In this document: piece after piece, positions 19,409 through 31,158 of the stretch
Position numbering within the stretch: position 1 is the first letter of the stretch
How the letters are laid out: every line of letters begins with the position of its first letter
Source: Takakia lepidozioides
Taxonomy: Eukaryota; Streptophyta; Takakiopsida; Takakiales; Takakiaceae
DNA: 60,000 nucleotides
Direction of reading: 5' to 3'
Assembly: GCA_030704615.1 (NCBI GenBank)
Contig: CM060733.1
Coordinates: 68,946,001 to 69,006,000, forward strand
Translations under genes and position numbers: made by a program
Notes under the pieces: model-generated
What the model was told of the DNA's origin: nothing
Seen by the model: the letters and a program-made list of their open reading frames with translations, nothing else
The model's database searches: none

Positions 19409-20300
19409 CCGATTCGGTGCTCCAGCTGAGGTACTCACGGACCAAGGGAGAGAGTTCTTGGGGGAGTTTCAGGCTTTGTGTGACAAGGCCTTGATAGACC
19501 ACCGCACCACTTCTCGGGATCATCCTGAGGCCGATGGCTTGGCAGAGAGAGTTGTTCAGACAGTAAAGAGGGGTTTGCGCAAGTATGGCTTGCAGAAGGG
19601 ACACCTAGGAGATTGGGACCTTCAGTTACCCTGGTTAGCCATGGGCTACAGGTTCAGCAAGCAAGCATCACTTGCCTCCTTCTCACCATACTTTCTTCTC
19701 TTTGGCCGAGAGCCGGATTTGCCTACATCCATTCGCAGAGAAGCTGCTACAGTTCTTAACCTTGACGATCCGGACGTGTGGGCACGTGCATGTGAGCAGC
19801 GTGCAGAGTTGTTCAAGAGAGTCATGCCCATGGCTTTCGAGAACCTTGCCATTGCACAACACCGTGATACGTTGAGGTATGCTACCATACGTGGTGGGGG
19901 CTATCGTCCTGGGGTTCGGAGATTCAACCCTGGTGACTATGTCTATCTGCAGCAGATTGCTCCTACGACCCTGGATGTGACTGCAGGACGTGTTATTTTG
20001 AGGGTTCGAGAGGTCTTGCCCTCAGGCGTCTTGGTCTTGGAGGGTCGGGATGGCATAACTTGGAAGGACCATGTGCGTAATTGTGCGCCATGTCACCTTC
20101 CGAATGTCGATGGCAGCATTGATCCAAACCTGGCAGTGGTATCTGCAGGTTTGAGGTGCATGTTGTGTGGGTCTGCTAAAGGGGCAGCCACCATGCTGGT
20201 GTGCGATCGATGCTCTAGAGGTTGGCATATGGGATGCTTGACTCCACCTCTTGAGATGGTTCCAGATGGGGATTGGTTATGTCCACATTGCATTGGATAG
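19341..20300 (+). pseudogene. int: Integrase C-terminal half of element B fused to a PHD finger
   Basis: From about 19378 the frame holds the rest of the integrase core: D in VLTDQGREF (about 19432) and E in DHPEADGLAERVVQ (about 19520-19560). Next comes the C-terminal DNA-binding part (DYVYLQQIAPTTL, GVLVLEGRDG). The last 48 residues form a PHD finger in place of the chromodomain that many gypsy integrases carry. Integrase inserts the cDNA copy into the chromosome, and a histone-binding tail would be expected to steer the target site. The end is a TAG at 20298. Confidence 0.88.
20157..20297 (+). other. PHD zinc finger domain (C4HC3) at the integrase C-terminus
   Basis: Cysteine and histidine ligands are in canonical order: CMLC, then CDRC, HMGC and CPHC, with the conserved tryptophan in the GDWLCPHC segment two positions before the last pair. 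SRGWHMGCLTPPL is the typical PHD core. PHD fingers of this type read the N-terminal tail of histone H3, modified or not; which mark is read cannot be told from this sequence. The finger is in frame with integrase and ends three codons before the stop. Confidence 0.9.
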
Positions 20301-20560
20301 TGGGAGTGGATACAACCATGGAAGGCTAACAAGCAACGCAAGGCCCAGCTACTAGGAGACCTTGAACACACGAGATCCTGGCTCAAGTTCACAGATTGCA
20401 AGACGGCGACTAACGATGGGGCTACTCTTGTACCCGGCCCCTTGGTCTATAGAGTTTGAGTACAATAGGGACAGTGATAGAGGACTTAGTACGGCTGTGG
20501 CTATTACATCTTGTAGCTATCTGGAGGTAGAGGGACCTATCCACCAGCTAGGGGGGCGAT
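20301..20560 (+). other. 3' untranslated region and polypurine tract of element B
   Basis: No ORF of note. The tract AGCTAGGGGGGCGAT ends directly before TGTGGCAGAC at 20561, which has the form of a polypurine tract followed by an LTR start. Confidence 0.6.
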
Positions 20561-21037
20561 TGTGGCAGACTACTTTATTGTGCATATATGTGTGGTGTGG
20601 TTTGGACAACGATGTAGTTGTGTAGCGATATGTATGCGCACGACAGAGACAATGTGCAGCAGGTCCACGAGGAAACATGGCCACAAACCAAAATTTGGTG
20701 TTCTTACAAAATGTCCTTTTCGACACTCATCTCGTTCCATTGCATGGAATCATGGTTGGTGGGAAGAGCGCTTATAACAAATCATCTCTCCCACCATTCC
20801 AGTGTAATATTCTCGAGCCTTCTAGTTTGGTTCCCAGTGTTCGTTTTTCCTGGCTCATATTTTGTTCTTGTTTGCAATGCCGCCTTCCAAACGTGCTTTC
20901 ACTAGAGCGTATCTGCGCATATGGAGAGGCTACACGCAGAAGACATATCTCGGCAAGCTGATGAAATAAGGCAAAGTGCCCATGTAGAGGAGGCATCATG
21001 GTGGTTTTGCATTGGCAGGGAGGAAGTGGTGTGCACA
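20561..21037 (+). repeat. 3' LTR of element B (right end estimated)
   Basis: The LTR start TGTGGCAGAC is well supported by the polypurine tract. The end is not defined because the 5' LTR is outside the window. I propose 21037, where GTGCACA gives a CA end and where a short in-frame ORF (from 20921) finishes, but an end further right is possible. A TATA-like TTATAACAAA is near 20771. Confidence 0.5.
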
Positions 21038-21040
21038 TGA
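20921..21040 (+). CDS. Short ORF inside the element B LTR
   Basis: A 39-codon frame starts at ATG 20921 (MERLHAEDISRQADEI) and reaches GTG TGC ACA TGA at 21040. Composition looks coding (charged, amphipathic). An overlapping 30-codon ORF (ATG 20877, basic, MPPSKRAFTRAYLR) precedes it in another frame. If the LTR ends at ACA 21037, these could be the beginnings of Gag in the 5' LTR, as proposed for element A. This is weak evidence from one copy. Confidence 0.25.
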   Translation: MERLHAEDISRQADEIRQSAHVEEASWWFCIGREEVVCT

Positions 21041-23185
21041 AGCAGGCTGTTCTAGAATTCGCTGCAATTGCATGTTGCGGCATGAGACTCTTGAAAACTA
21101 GGCGAATATATCCGATCCTCTACCATTACGGGTTGTGGTACCGATTATTAGACCTTTGGATTTACAAAGTGACAGACAGGTTAGCAAGACAAAGTCCATT
21201 GCACGCAATTGACTTATTTTGCATTGCTTCTACATATGTCATGTAACTTCAGAGTCTTCCATTAAATGTATGATTGTCCATGCTCTTGATGGTGATTTCC
21301 ATTGTGTCAACAGGTGTATTTGTGAGGAGTTGCATGACATCCTTATTCCATTGTATCGCAAGTAATCCTGAGTAATTTACCAATTCCTACCTACAGTCTA
21401 GTTTCTCATTTTGTTGCACACCACTCGTATGTTGACGTCCACCATGGAGTCTACACATTCTGGTTAAAGAAGCACCAAAGCCCGTTAAGCAAATTTAGGC
21501 TGTGCCCCTCCAAACATGTAGAATATGATCTCAAGTGTTCTATGTTAAGGATGAGAATGTGGTTTTGCATGAGTTAGTGCTAGTGGATTGTCATTGAGCG
21601 ATTTCGGAGGCCTAGGCTATTTTGGAGTGCTGTGAATGTAGAATGATAAATAGTCGCACATATACTGTGAACTGTTTCATTCAGGGTAATTTATTGATTG
21701 AGTGATATTTAAGGAGAAGCCGGTGGGAAATTACATGTTATAGGATATAAACTAAGTATAATGTGTTGGAAAGCGATGCCATTTTGCTTCGCTGCAAGTG
21801 CTGAACACTGATAGAGTTTCGATCAGCAGAATGACGGCCACCCTGGCTTGTTATGACCTGGCTCATGTTTCAGGTTTACTATGAAGATAAAGAGGACTGG
21901 TTCACACAGGCTCTACCTCAATGATTGCAAGCAACCTATACTTGGAAGCTCTGGATCGTTGTTAGAGCGTGTAAAAACATGGAAGAATGACCCTTCTCAC
22001 ACGCAAGGGAAATCCCCTCCAACCTCTATGTATATGGCATGAAGACGATTTAACCATATCAATCTCTCTCTCTCTCTTCATGCCAAAAAATAATCCCAGA
22101 ATTAATAAACTAGTAGTTCATGGAGAATGCAGGTTGCAGTCAGTGTCCTTTGAACAGTGGTGTTCGATGACATTCATAAGTACATGATGAATTTATATGT
22201 ACAACTCGGGGCTGGATACGAGCTCTCCACTTGGGACGACTGACACTGTATAATGTGCACATCGGTCTATGAATATGTTCAGGAATGCAGAAGGCGTGGG
22301 AGAGGTTGCCTTAGGGCCGTCAAGCTTTGTGCCCGTTGCATCCCTGGGCGACAGCTTTAATGACATGATAACACAAGGCACGACACGGCCATATATGTTC
22401 TGAATCCCGGGGATGAAGTGATTGACCACGAAGCCAATGCAAGGCCATGGGTGAGCATGGGAAATCAAAAAGGGTAGGACCCCAATTCTGGTCACTATGC
22501 ATGCTGATTTTGCTTAGTTTCTCCCATTTGTTTTACATCTTCGTTTTCAGCTTCATGTCTATTATCATTACAATAAGACTTGTCCAGAAATAGGTGTAAC
22601 ATTACTTTCTCCTGCTTGCATGACATGATTTGGAAATCATCCACTGCTACTGAAGTTGATGCCACCAGAACACTTGTTAGAGCGTAATCAGACTTGATGT
22701 AAACGCTGTTGATAAATTGGCGAAGATGGTGACTCTAGTGGGGAGTTCCCAAAAAATCCATCAATGTAATAATGATATGCTAGAGAGGAATGTCTAATGT
22801 AATTCCCATGTAATTACAAGATTTCAAGTACTTCACATTCAGTAGTTTTCGGCAGCGTCTTCTCATCAGTGGGTGCGATGTAAAGGAAGGCCAGGTTGTG
22901 CACTCCATGTTGTGTTTTTTTCCCCAGTGTAACTAGATTCAGTTGTTGTTATCCATGTTGTATAATTGTTTCTTATACTAAATAAAGTTGTTCTTACTAC
23001 TTGTTGAGTTGTTCATTCGACTATAGTAGAGTAGACCAGTTCTTTCGTCCACTACATGGACTTAATGTTGCTAGTACTTGTCAATTTGTTCCCCCTACTG
23101 ACTCCAGTTGTTCCTACTACTTGGGTGTTTTAGCACACGACTCTAATATTGATGTGTGCCACGCGATTCATGGATTTTTGACAGC
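21041..23185. other. Unassigned, no gene seen
   Basis: Only short open frames with no recognisable product. A (TC)n run is near 22063-22078. The sequence TTGGCGAAGATGGTGACTC (about 22714) looks like a gypsy primer-site region, so part of this stretch may be an old LTR relic. AATAAA at 22980 could be a polyadenylation signal of something on the plus strand. Confidence 0.4.
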
Positions 23186-23345
23186 GCCGTAATTCATCCA
23201 TCTGGATTCTGCGGGAGTACGGTTTTCGGGTTGGCCCTTTCATCCGAGTTACAGCGTAATTCAGATGGGACAAGAGTTTACCGTTGTCAGGATGGCCCGT
23301 TCATCCCCATTTCGGCGCCATAATTCATCCATCTGCGGGGTCATG
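23186..23345 (+). repeat. Imperfect direct duplication with TTCATCC words
   Basis: The words AATTCATCCATCTG and CCCTTTCATCC or CCGTTCATCC each occur twice, about 90-130 bp apart. The block belongs to a loose group of TTCATCC-containing repeats seen elsewhere in the window. Confidence 0.5.
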
Positions 23346-24540
23346 GTTCTCGCTCCCGCCCCTTGCAGTGTTCAATGTCTCTTGCGTCTCTCATGTGCCT
23401 TGTAATACTGAATGTCTGGGACTTGGGGATCGGAAATTGCTCGGCTGACGTCTGTGCGTTGCACCATCCAAAATCCCGCCCGCAATCCATACTGCAGATG
23501 CGCACTCGCATGCAACTATCGCGAGAGAGGGAGAGAGAGAGGGAAAAAAAACCAAGCGGAACAAGAAGGTTGCGGAAGCTCGGAACCAAACATGTCCTCT
23601 GCTCTATGTCGTCCAGCTTCATTGACGCGATTGATGCTTGCAATTGAAAACGTCAACCATGAAAATAGATATTGCTCCATGGAACCTGCGCAAGCATAAG
23701 AAAAAATATGAAGTTTGCGAAAATCCTTCAATCTCCACAAACATTGTTGGCATTCTACTTTGCTCGCACTCGACTTGTTGAAAATGTACGCCAGCTGCTC
23801 TGCTGCTTCTAGAACGCGCTTTGGCAATCCAAAATGGTAAAGAACATAGCTTGCAGCAGGCACTTTATGATAGAATAGAAGAAAATGAGATGATGAACGC
23901 ACGAGTAGAGCAAGTCCCTGAATCCTTGGAACACCGTCTTGTTTTTTTCCACATACTTGCAAAGATCTGGCCTCTCATCAAGCACTTTTATCGAAACTGG
24001 AACCCCAACAGCCTCACAACTATCGACCTCTTCCTCAACTACGACCCAACAGCAAAACAAAGATCCCTGGTCTGTCAGGTCTTTGAAACCCTGAGGCCAC
24101 ACTTTGGATGGTGTCTCGAATGCATATGCTACAGTGCTACGTAAGACCTCTGTGTCTGGACCAAGAAACCCCCAGTTGTCTGCTGGCGAGCTCTCAACGC
24201 CACCATCCACTGCCTCCCCCGAGTCCGAGCGTGAGATTAATTGGAAACATCTCAAAACTTCCACGAAGGCTTCATGAATTCATTATCGGTAGATTCTGTT
24301 TTTGGCTTAGCTATTTCTCGTTTCTAGTTCTTGGTTCCTCTTAGTGACATAATAGCCACGTTTACTCTTCTTTATGGCGTGGCTACTTTACGAGAGCCCT
24401 TTTTGGTGTTGTCTTTTCTTGCTTTTCGGGCCTTAGCTCGGTTTGTCATCTACCGGTTAGGTCGTTCACTAACTACGGTGTGTGCCTTATGGTGGGCTCG
24501 GGAATTTGAATTTTTTTTCTCCCCAAATAATTCCAAATAA
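23346..24540. other. Unassigned, no gene seen
   Basis: Contains a GA-rich run (GAGAGAGGGAGAGAGAGAGG near 23523) and open frames on both strands without any domain. I see no coding function. Confidence 0.4.
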
Positions 24541-24980
24541 AGTGGCATCAAGGGCCTCTGTCCCCTCTTCATTTTTTTAAAAAAAATGTTGGGTTTTTGT
24601 TGTCTATATTTTGGACAATTAATATATAGATCTACTAATTTATTATAAGCACACATCAACCAACTCTACTATAGATACTGGATGTATGTAGTACATCTAT
24701 TTAGTCTCTATATTTACACATTTTAAATCCACTTGTTAAGATTTTGATTTAAAAAAACTTTATAGAACACACCCTTGATATGAATAAAAATGAATCTTAG
24801 TTATGTCAATTCTAATCGGAGTCTTTTTTCTCTATAATAAAACAGTACCATTAATTGACTGAATATTATTTTTTTAATTTTAAAATTTATTTGAAGTGTA
24901 CTTTTCTTGAGATCTATTGTATTTTTAATTTAAAATATAAAGAGATATTGAACCATATAAGAAAGAAATAAGGAAAAACA
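24541..24980. other. AT-rich stretch
   Basis: Strongly A+T-rich with homopolymer runs (poly-A and poly-T tracts), no ORF. Intergenic or matrix-attachment-like DNA. Confidence 0.5.
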
Positions 24981-27300
24981 ACTCTTGCATAAGCACACAG
25001 AACTTATGGTGTTGTAGTGTGAATGCAGGGGACAGAACATATGTTTACCATTACGACCTACATCACTATGACGGAGTGCCCGTCATCCCAACTGCAGAAA
25101 GGATGTATCCCTTCATGTAGGTAATTTCATGAGCGCACTGAACTTATGCTTTGCCAGGAGAAAATGGCTAAGTCATGACGGTACACATTTTCATCCATGC
25201 GATGAACGTTTTCATCACTGGTTCTTGACCTAAAAGATCGCGGGTTGAGAAAAACGAAGAGGAAGATGACGGATGGCTCGTAGCGGCTGTTGCAAGCAGT
25301 GGTGTCGGCAGGGCAGCCTGTGTTAGGAGGTTGTACCTGCGCGGTGGGATCTTGCTTGGCTTAGGAAGCGGCATTAAGACGCCTCTGCTTGGTATTCTGT
25401 GTAGAAAGAAGCGGTGCCGCCTCTCTCGTAGTGATGATCAATTCCAAGAGATAGAAGCATGTAAGGAAAGCGGCGCACCACCACTGCCGCCAGTGCCTTG
25501 AAGATGATAGTTATGGGCAGATGAGCAAGCAAGGAAAAGGCCAGCTGCTGAAAGCACAGGGAAGAGAGTCTGGGCACAATCAATGGGGGGGGAGGTAAAG
25601 CATGTGGAGTTCTGGCTGTATGGTATCTCAGGTTCTCTGTCATTAAGCTTCTAGCTGCTTTGTGTCTCCTTGTTATAGGACCAGGCCAATTCGAGAGGAA
25701 GAATTGCATAGCGTAATCTGGTTGTCAGGCCACAGGATGGTCCAAGTGAAGAAGGGGAGCCATCATGGCGTCATAAGGTCTGGAATCAAGACAAAGAGAA
25801 AGGGTTGAAGTGGCTGCTGACGGGCGATGGCAAGGTGCCACCTTGACAGGCAGACCCGCCGCTTCACTAGTGGATAAAAACAGATAAGTCGATGAACAGA
25901 GGCTTCTTTTTGGCCAGGACTTAGAAATTGCTTTGGTAGATTTAGGACTGCCATCTTGGCAGAAGAGAAAAGGTAGAGACATGTGACAAGAAAAAGTTTT
26001 TGAAATGGGAATGGAGACTCTGGACTTCAGACCAGAACGTGGAAAGGATGGATGCACCTGATGTTGTGATGACAGTGAGAGAAATAAGTGAAGAGAGAGA
26101 GAAAGAGAGAGCCTGTTCGTCACTGAATTCAGAATGGTCACTGTTGTCTTCATTCTTGCATTTTGATTCAGTGTCATAAACCTGGACACCATGCTGCCGT
26201 GTGTAGTGATAACCTGGAACCAATGTAGATTTGGCTTGTTTGTTTGGAGAGATCAATGATGGTTAGCTGGAGTTGCAAAAAAACATGGAAAGGATAAGGT
26301 GATTTCACTATGGGATCAGGATCTGAACAACTGCGTTCCACAGTTGAAAGGAAAAGAGGGATGTTGGGGTATTTGGGTTGAAGTCTGACAAAAGAGATGA
26401 GAGCTGTTTGAGCGATGGGTCATTGGAAAAAGGGACAAGAGAGAGAGAAAGAGAGAGAGACTGATGGATGGGATGGTTGTGTCTTGAGAGACCGAGGATG
26501 ACTTCAAGGCTGGCCGCACTGGATGCCTAGCAGCGTGTGCATTCACATTACATGACAGATCTGCTGCTGTGAAATAGTGGGGAACCTGGGGACATAGACA
26601 GAGATAGTGAAACAGACAAAAAGGGAAAAGAAAGAGAGAGAGAGTGAAAAATGGGATTTGGGTAAGGAGAGAGCTGCAATTCAAAAGGGCTGTTGGGGGG
26701 GGGGTTTGGCCAATTTGGGGAGATGAGATGAAGAAAACCTGAAAGAAACCAGTGCCCCTGCAGACCATGAAGATCTGAGCTGCCTCCTCCTAAATCTGTG
26801 TCACCACTACAAAAAGGGGATTTCCGACCTGTCACTGCTCAAGTGGGCTTCACATAAAGGATCGTGTTTACCGCTGCCATTGGGCTGATTTGCATCACTG
26901 AATACATCGCACCAGCATAGCTGGTGTTGTACCTGCTGATAGGGGATGTTGTGTAAAAGGTAGAACCAAGAGTGAACAACAAATTGACTCCCCATCCATG
27001 TCTTCCCTTCCGCTGCGGCGTGGATGAGGATTGCTTGAACTCTGATCATGGAGGAGCTGAGGGAAACCCACAGCCAAGTGACGACAGTTGGACAGATTAG
27101 AAAGAACGCTTCTTTCCTCTTGCTCCGCAATCAATGGAGGGGAGCACAATTAGAATTATACAGAAGGGGATTCACGCCCCTTCTTTTCACACTACAGTGT
27201 CACTTCACCCTGAAAGCCTATTGCTTCCGACATCGCCTGAATCGGGCAAAAGTACCATCGTACTCATACATTAAGATTTTGTAAAATCTGAATATTGTTC
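24981..27300. other. Unassigned region with GA microsatellites
   Basis: Several minus-strand open frames of 60-155 codons occur (for example 25374-25709, 25725-26192, 26316-26768), but their content follows the purine-rich plus strand (runs of GAGAGAGAAAG at about 26090-26110, 26441-26460 and 26630-26645) and shows no domain. An expressed untranslated region or a spliced gene I do not recognise cannot be excluded. Confidence 0.4.
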
Positions 27301-28984
27301 TCAGAAGTCGTCACGAGTAGTGCGGAACAACGCTCAGCCCTAAACATTGTAACTTCATTAACCCTTAAATGCCGAGTGCCATAGTGTGTCTTTTGAAGAA
27401 AAAAGACCCCTGTAGTGAAAAAATGGTGTAACTTTTAAATTAATTTTCTTGAGAACTTGACCACACATTATGTGCGCGGCACACCCTTTCTGCCCATTGA
27501 AATCCTCCTGCACCCACATGCCAATTACCAGGGCAATCAGCCCAAGATCCAAGAAACAACACTCTTGAATGTGGGACCCGTTGGAGAAACATAAATTTTT
27601 TGGCAGTTTTTTAAAGATTTGAGTGGCTGGATCAACTCGGATTGAGGCGAGATTAGTAGGGTGTCATCCCCTTGGATACCTCATCCAATAAGCCAAAATT
27701 AGTCCAATTTGGCGAACGGATGTGGTGCTGCCACTTGGTAAAACCTGGGCAAATCCCCTCATAATGACGACATTTCACACACGTGTGGAGAAATCCCAAA
27801 CCCAACCCTTTTGCTTGCATGATGGTCTACTTTGCTTTAACTCGAAATTAGGGCAATCAGCTACCCAATCATGGCAGTCCACAACAGGGGCCATTCTATG
27901 GCACAGATTTCATAAATTGAAGCACATCTGAAAAAGCAATTTACATTTAAATAGGGCCTGAAGCCCGTTTGGGGCCTGGTGGACGATTAAGTGCCCCTAA
28001 ACGACGATCCGACCCGAATCGGGTCGGCCCGATTTTTCATCCATCCGTAGCATGCACGGATGAAGTCCGATGAACGAGCGGCTTGAATGAAAAATGTAGC
28101 GCGGAACGAGTTGCACACGCAGGTCTTTATGGCGCCCCCAACAGAGAAAAACTCCGCCGTCAGGAATTTTTTGAAGTTTGGAAATTGTAGGATTTTGGGT
28201 GGAGGGGGGGGGGCCCACGGCGGTTGACCGTCGACGTGGCAGGTGGTAGCGGCCACGCGGGTGGGATTATAGGCGGGGGGCATGCAGGGGTTGGAGTCGG
28301 GTGCTTGTGAGGCCCTCCCCAAAACGCCGAGGAACACGGGGACGGCTCGAATGAGCTGGCCCTGGCAAACACTGGAAACCTCGACGTGGCCCGGAAAACG
28401 CCGCTGGATTTAGGCGAAATTCCGGCCACCGATTGCCTAACCTGGAGGAGGTCGGGAATTTCACAAAATCCCACATCCCAAATGCAATTTAGGGAATTTT
28501 TGGGAAATTCTTGGGCAGGCTTGTGTAGTTCTTGGCCTATGAGGGACTGACCGTTGGAATTCCCAATTGAAGGAGAATTTGGGGTCCCAATGGGGCCTAT
28601 ACCATTTCAAATTCTCTTTTTGGACCCCCATTCCAGTCACATACAAAGCACCCCCACCTTCATTTTGGCAGATTGGGGTGAATTTGGTGTGAGGGTTTGG
28701 GATTGTGCACTTCACAGGAAACTTAGCACTTTTTCTCCCAGGAAAATTTGGGATCATGGATAAATTGCTTGGTCATTTTTGCTTTGTTTTTTCCATTTTC
28801 CAAAAATTGCACCATCTTCAAATGTTATAATCTCCCAAACGACAGGGTGGAATCTCCCCAAATTTGGGGGGCTTGTGCATCTGGTAGGTAGGAAGCAGTT
28901 TGTACGGTGGATGAACGTTAGTGGGCTGGTAGCCGCTGACGCTGGTGGGTCCCGGAATGTCCAAAAACCCAAAAACACCTCTTG
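27301..28984. other. Unassigned, G+C-rich at 28.0-28.4 kb
   Basis: No gene recognised. A fold-back around 28030-28062 (TTCATCCATCCG ... CGGATGAA) and a palindrome GACCCGAATCGGGTC near 28011-28025 stand out. The rest has only short frames. Confidence 0.35.
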
Positions 28985-29625
28985 TTGCCTCAGAATTTTG
29001 TGTGGCCTAGTCGCAATGAGGCCGCACGGTGCAGAGGGGACAGGGACCTGACAGCGGCCCCGCTACATTAAAAAATCCCTATTCCCCTGTTTCTCTTATA
29101 TATAAAGAAAAACGTCAAAATGTTGTCATGTTGGAGGTTGTGGTCCGTTGGTAGGTCGATGGCGATGGCTACGCAGGTCTTGGGTTCCATTCCATAAACG
29201 TAGTTCTGGTGGTTGGCGCTTATTGTAACTACCTCCATGGAGGTGGTATGCAACTACTCTCATGCAGGTAGTTCAGCCTGGTTTTGCAACTCTCTTCATG
29301 TAGAAAACTTTTGTTATACCTGCAAAGACAAGTTCAAAACAAATGAATGACTACGCATTATATGCAAGTGAACTCAAGAGAGTACATCACAAAACCGTGT
29401 CCATTGTGCATGGATGTGAGTGGATGGAGGTGGGTCCCGAAGATAAAGTGAGGGGGTTAAGGAGAAGCACACGTGTGAATTTAAAGCGCCCTGAATATGG
29501 AGGTAGTTCTAAAATTCATATGCCAAAAAATTCTAAGTCCTTGAGTCCTATGTTAATGAGACGGCCTGACGGTCGTCTGACCAGCCTCGTAACAACGTAA
29601 CAACGAGGCCACACAAAATTCTGAG
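28985..29625. mobile_element. MITE-like element with short terminal inverted repeats
   Basis: The left end GCCTCAGAATTTTGTGTGGC (near 28987) is matched in reverse complement near 29604-29625 (GCCACACAAAATTCTGAG), with ends about 640 bp apart. No transposase is coded inside. A small internal hairpin AACTACCTCCATGGAGGTGGT lies at about 29228. Target-site duplications were not found with confidence. Confidence 0.45.
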
Positions 29626-29644
29626 CCTTAGGGGTTAACCATAG

Positions 29645-29745
29645 AACCACCAGTCAATAGCTTAGGTCGATAGTGCACTGAGTGCCACCAGACGATTCTG
29701 GGGACAAATCCTGCTACATTGTTGGGTGTGGTATGTTCTTCTCCC
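29645..29745 (+). mobile_element. tRNA-derived SINE-like copy 1
   Basis: TAGCTTAGGTCGATAGTGC resembles a tRNA A box and D arm. About 45 bases on, GGGGACAAATCCTGC resembles a B box and T arm. The sequence between and after (CACTGAGTGCCA, then GGGTGTG...TTCTTCTCCCC) is shared with the minus-strand copy near 40.1 kb, so this is a dispersed family and not a functional tRNA: the anticodon arm does not fold canonically. Confidence 0.5.
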
Positions 29746-31158
29746 CCCCTTCCCTGTGGCGGTGTCCCATGAGCTTGGCGCCTCACGGCGAGGTTACTGA
29801 GGCTATTTTCTCCTTTCAATATGTCACTCCTGGGTGTTTCCCTTTAAAAACAAACAACCATAGAGGATTGGACTACACCCCCCTTGACGGAACTGCACCT
29901 TCCCACCAAATTTGGAAAGAAAGAGAAAATGCTCCAACCTATCGCTGAAAATTTCTAGAAAATTGTTTTCTGTGATAAGCTACATAATATGTTACGTGAC
30001 TAATCAATATTTTGAAATTTTTCACTTTATCACTTCACGTTTTCCCTGCAAACTGCATACTAGTGATGTCTAAACTGGTTCAATTGAGCAGATTATACCC
30101 GCTTCAAGCGATGCAAAAATATTGGATGGTATGTAGAGAGGGTTGGGGGGTGAAGTGAGGTGTCTTGCTAGGGACATCTTCAAGCATTTTTCTCTTCTAA
30201 CATACTCTTTCCACATTATGCCCTGCTATTGCAGGTAAAACTTTAGGCACTCTGATGCCATCCATCTAAGCGCTGCCATAACATTCGGCAAGAATGTTGT
30301 GTCAATGCGGACAACATGAACCATGCCAACAACAAATCTTTGCAAGACTCTGTAAACCTTCATTCCATAGTTGAGACCAACTTGCCTGACTAGTAAATCT
30401 GCATTTTGCCAAACATGAAAATGAGTTATAATAACCAAAAGGAGAACTCCAAGGCACTAACCCTCCAAAAGACAACAAACAACTAGATCAATCTGGTTTG
30501 TCAACAGCAACATACAAAGCCACGCATGAGCTGAGGATTGTAGTATATTCCTATCAACAAGAGCCTCCTTCTGTCGATGTGAAACTCGAATGACAGTCAC
30601 TGGGCTGTCACATGTCGTGCTCTGAATGGACCGCAAAGTATGCTGTGCAAAAAGTACTCCAGATCAAAGCTTTAAACAAGTAGGCCAAAATATAACCCTA
30701 GTTTATAACTGGTGTCTGGCAGGTACCACAGGGTCAAAATTGTGGTGGCTGATTTGTGGATCTACAAAGAAGGAGAAAATCTTGGCAGAAAACTTCCATG
30801 TAAAGAGTTGATGTCTTGAAATCAACAGCCACCCACCCCGCCAACACGACCAACAACTTGAAGGTTACATCCAGAGAGAGGTCATTCCTGCAAACATGCT
30901 CATCCAGCCTGCAAAACCAATTGTCTGCCTCATGGGATCCCATTGGAGGGTGCTGCAGTGAGGGTCTATAAACCATGTGAATTGCGACCCTTGGTCACAG
31001 CAGCAGATCACCCTGCCCAAGCCCCAAGTCTGAGTGCATTTGCCTTGGGACCATCCCAACTGCCCCACTCTCTCGACCATTATCAGAAAGAGGGAAAGAC
31101 TCAAAAGGAGATATACTCAGATGGGGTCCATCTAGAGACTTGACTACAGACTCCCCAT
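29746..31158. other. 3' flank of the AHL gene, no separate gene seen
   Basis: Contains minus-strand open frames (30226-30438, 30734-30976) without recognisable domains. They lie downstream of the AHL stop and may be 3' untranslated sequence. No clear AATAAA on the minus strand was found. Confidence 0.35.

Larger units (their letters stand above)
12752..21037 (+). mobile_element. Element B: gypsy retrotransposon with C5 methyltransferase and PHD finger
   Basis: Directly after the element A 3' LTR follow a leader, gag with two zinc knuckles, protease, a cytosine methyltransferase domain, RT, RNase H, integrase and a PHD finger, then a polypurine tract and an LTR start at 20561. No LTR-like copy lies between 12752 and gag, so the 5' LTR is probably to the left of element A, which would have inserted into element B's 5' region. 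The right end is an estimate. Base composition is more G+C-rich than element A, and the protein sequence is unlike A throughout, so they are different lineages. All major ORFs carry frameshifts or stops. Confidence 0.85.

Noticed and set aside
25150-27150. Spliced host gene on the minus strand
   Set aside because: Several medium frames exist, but no domain and no convincing chain of splice sites; GA-rich low-complexity DNA explains the open frames.
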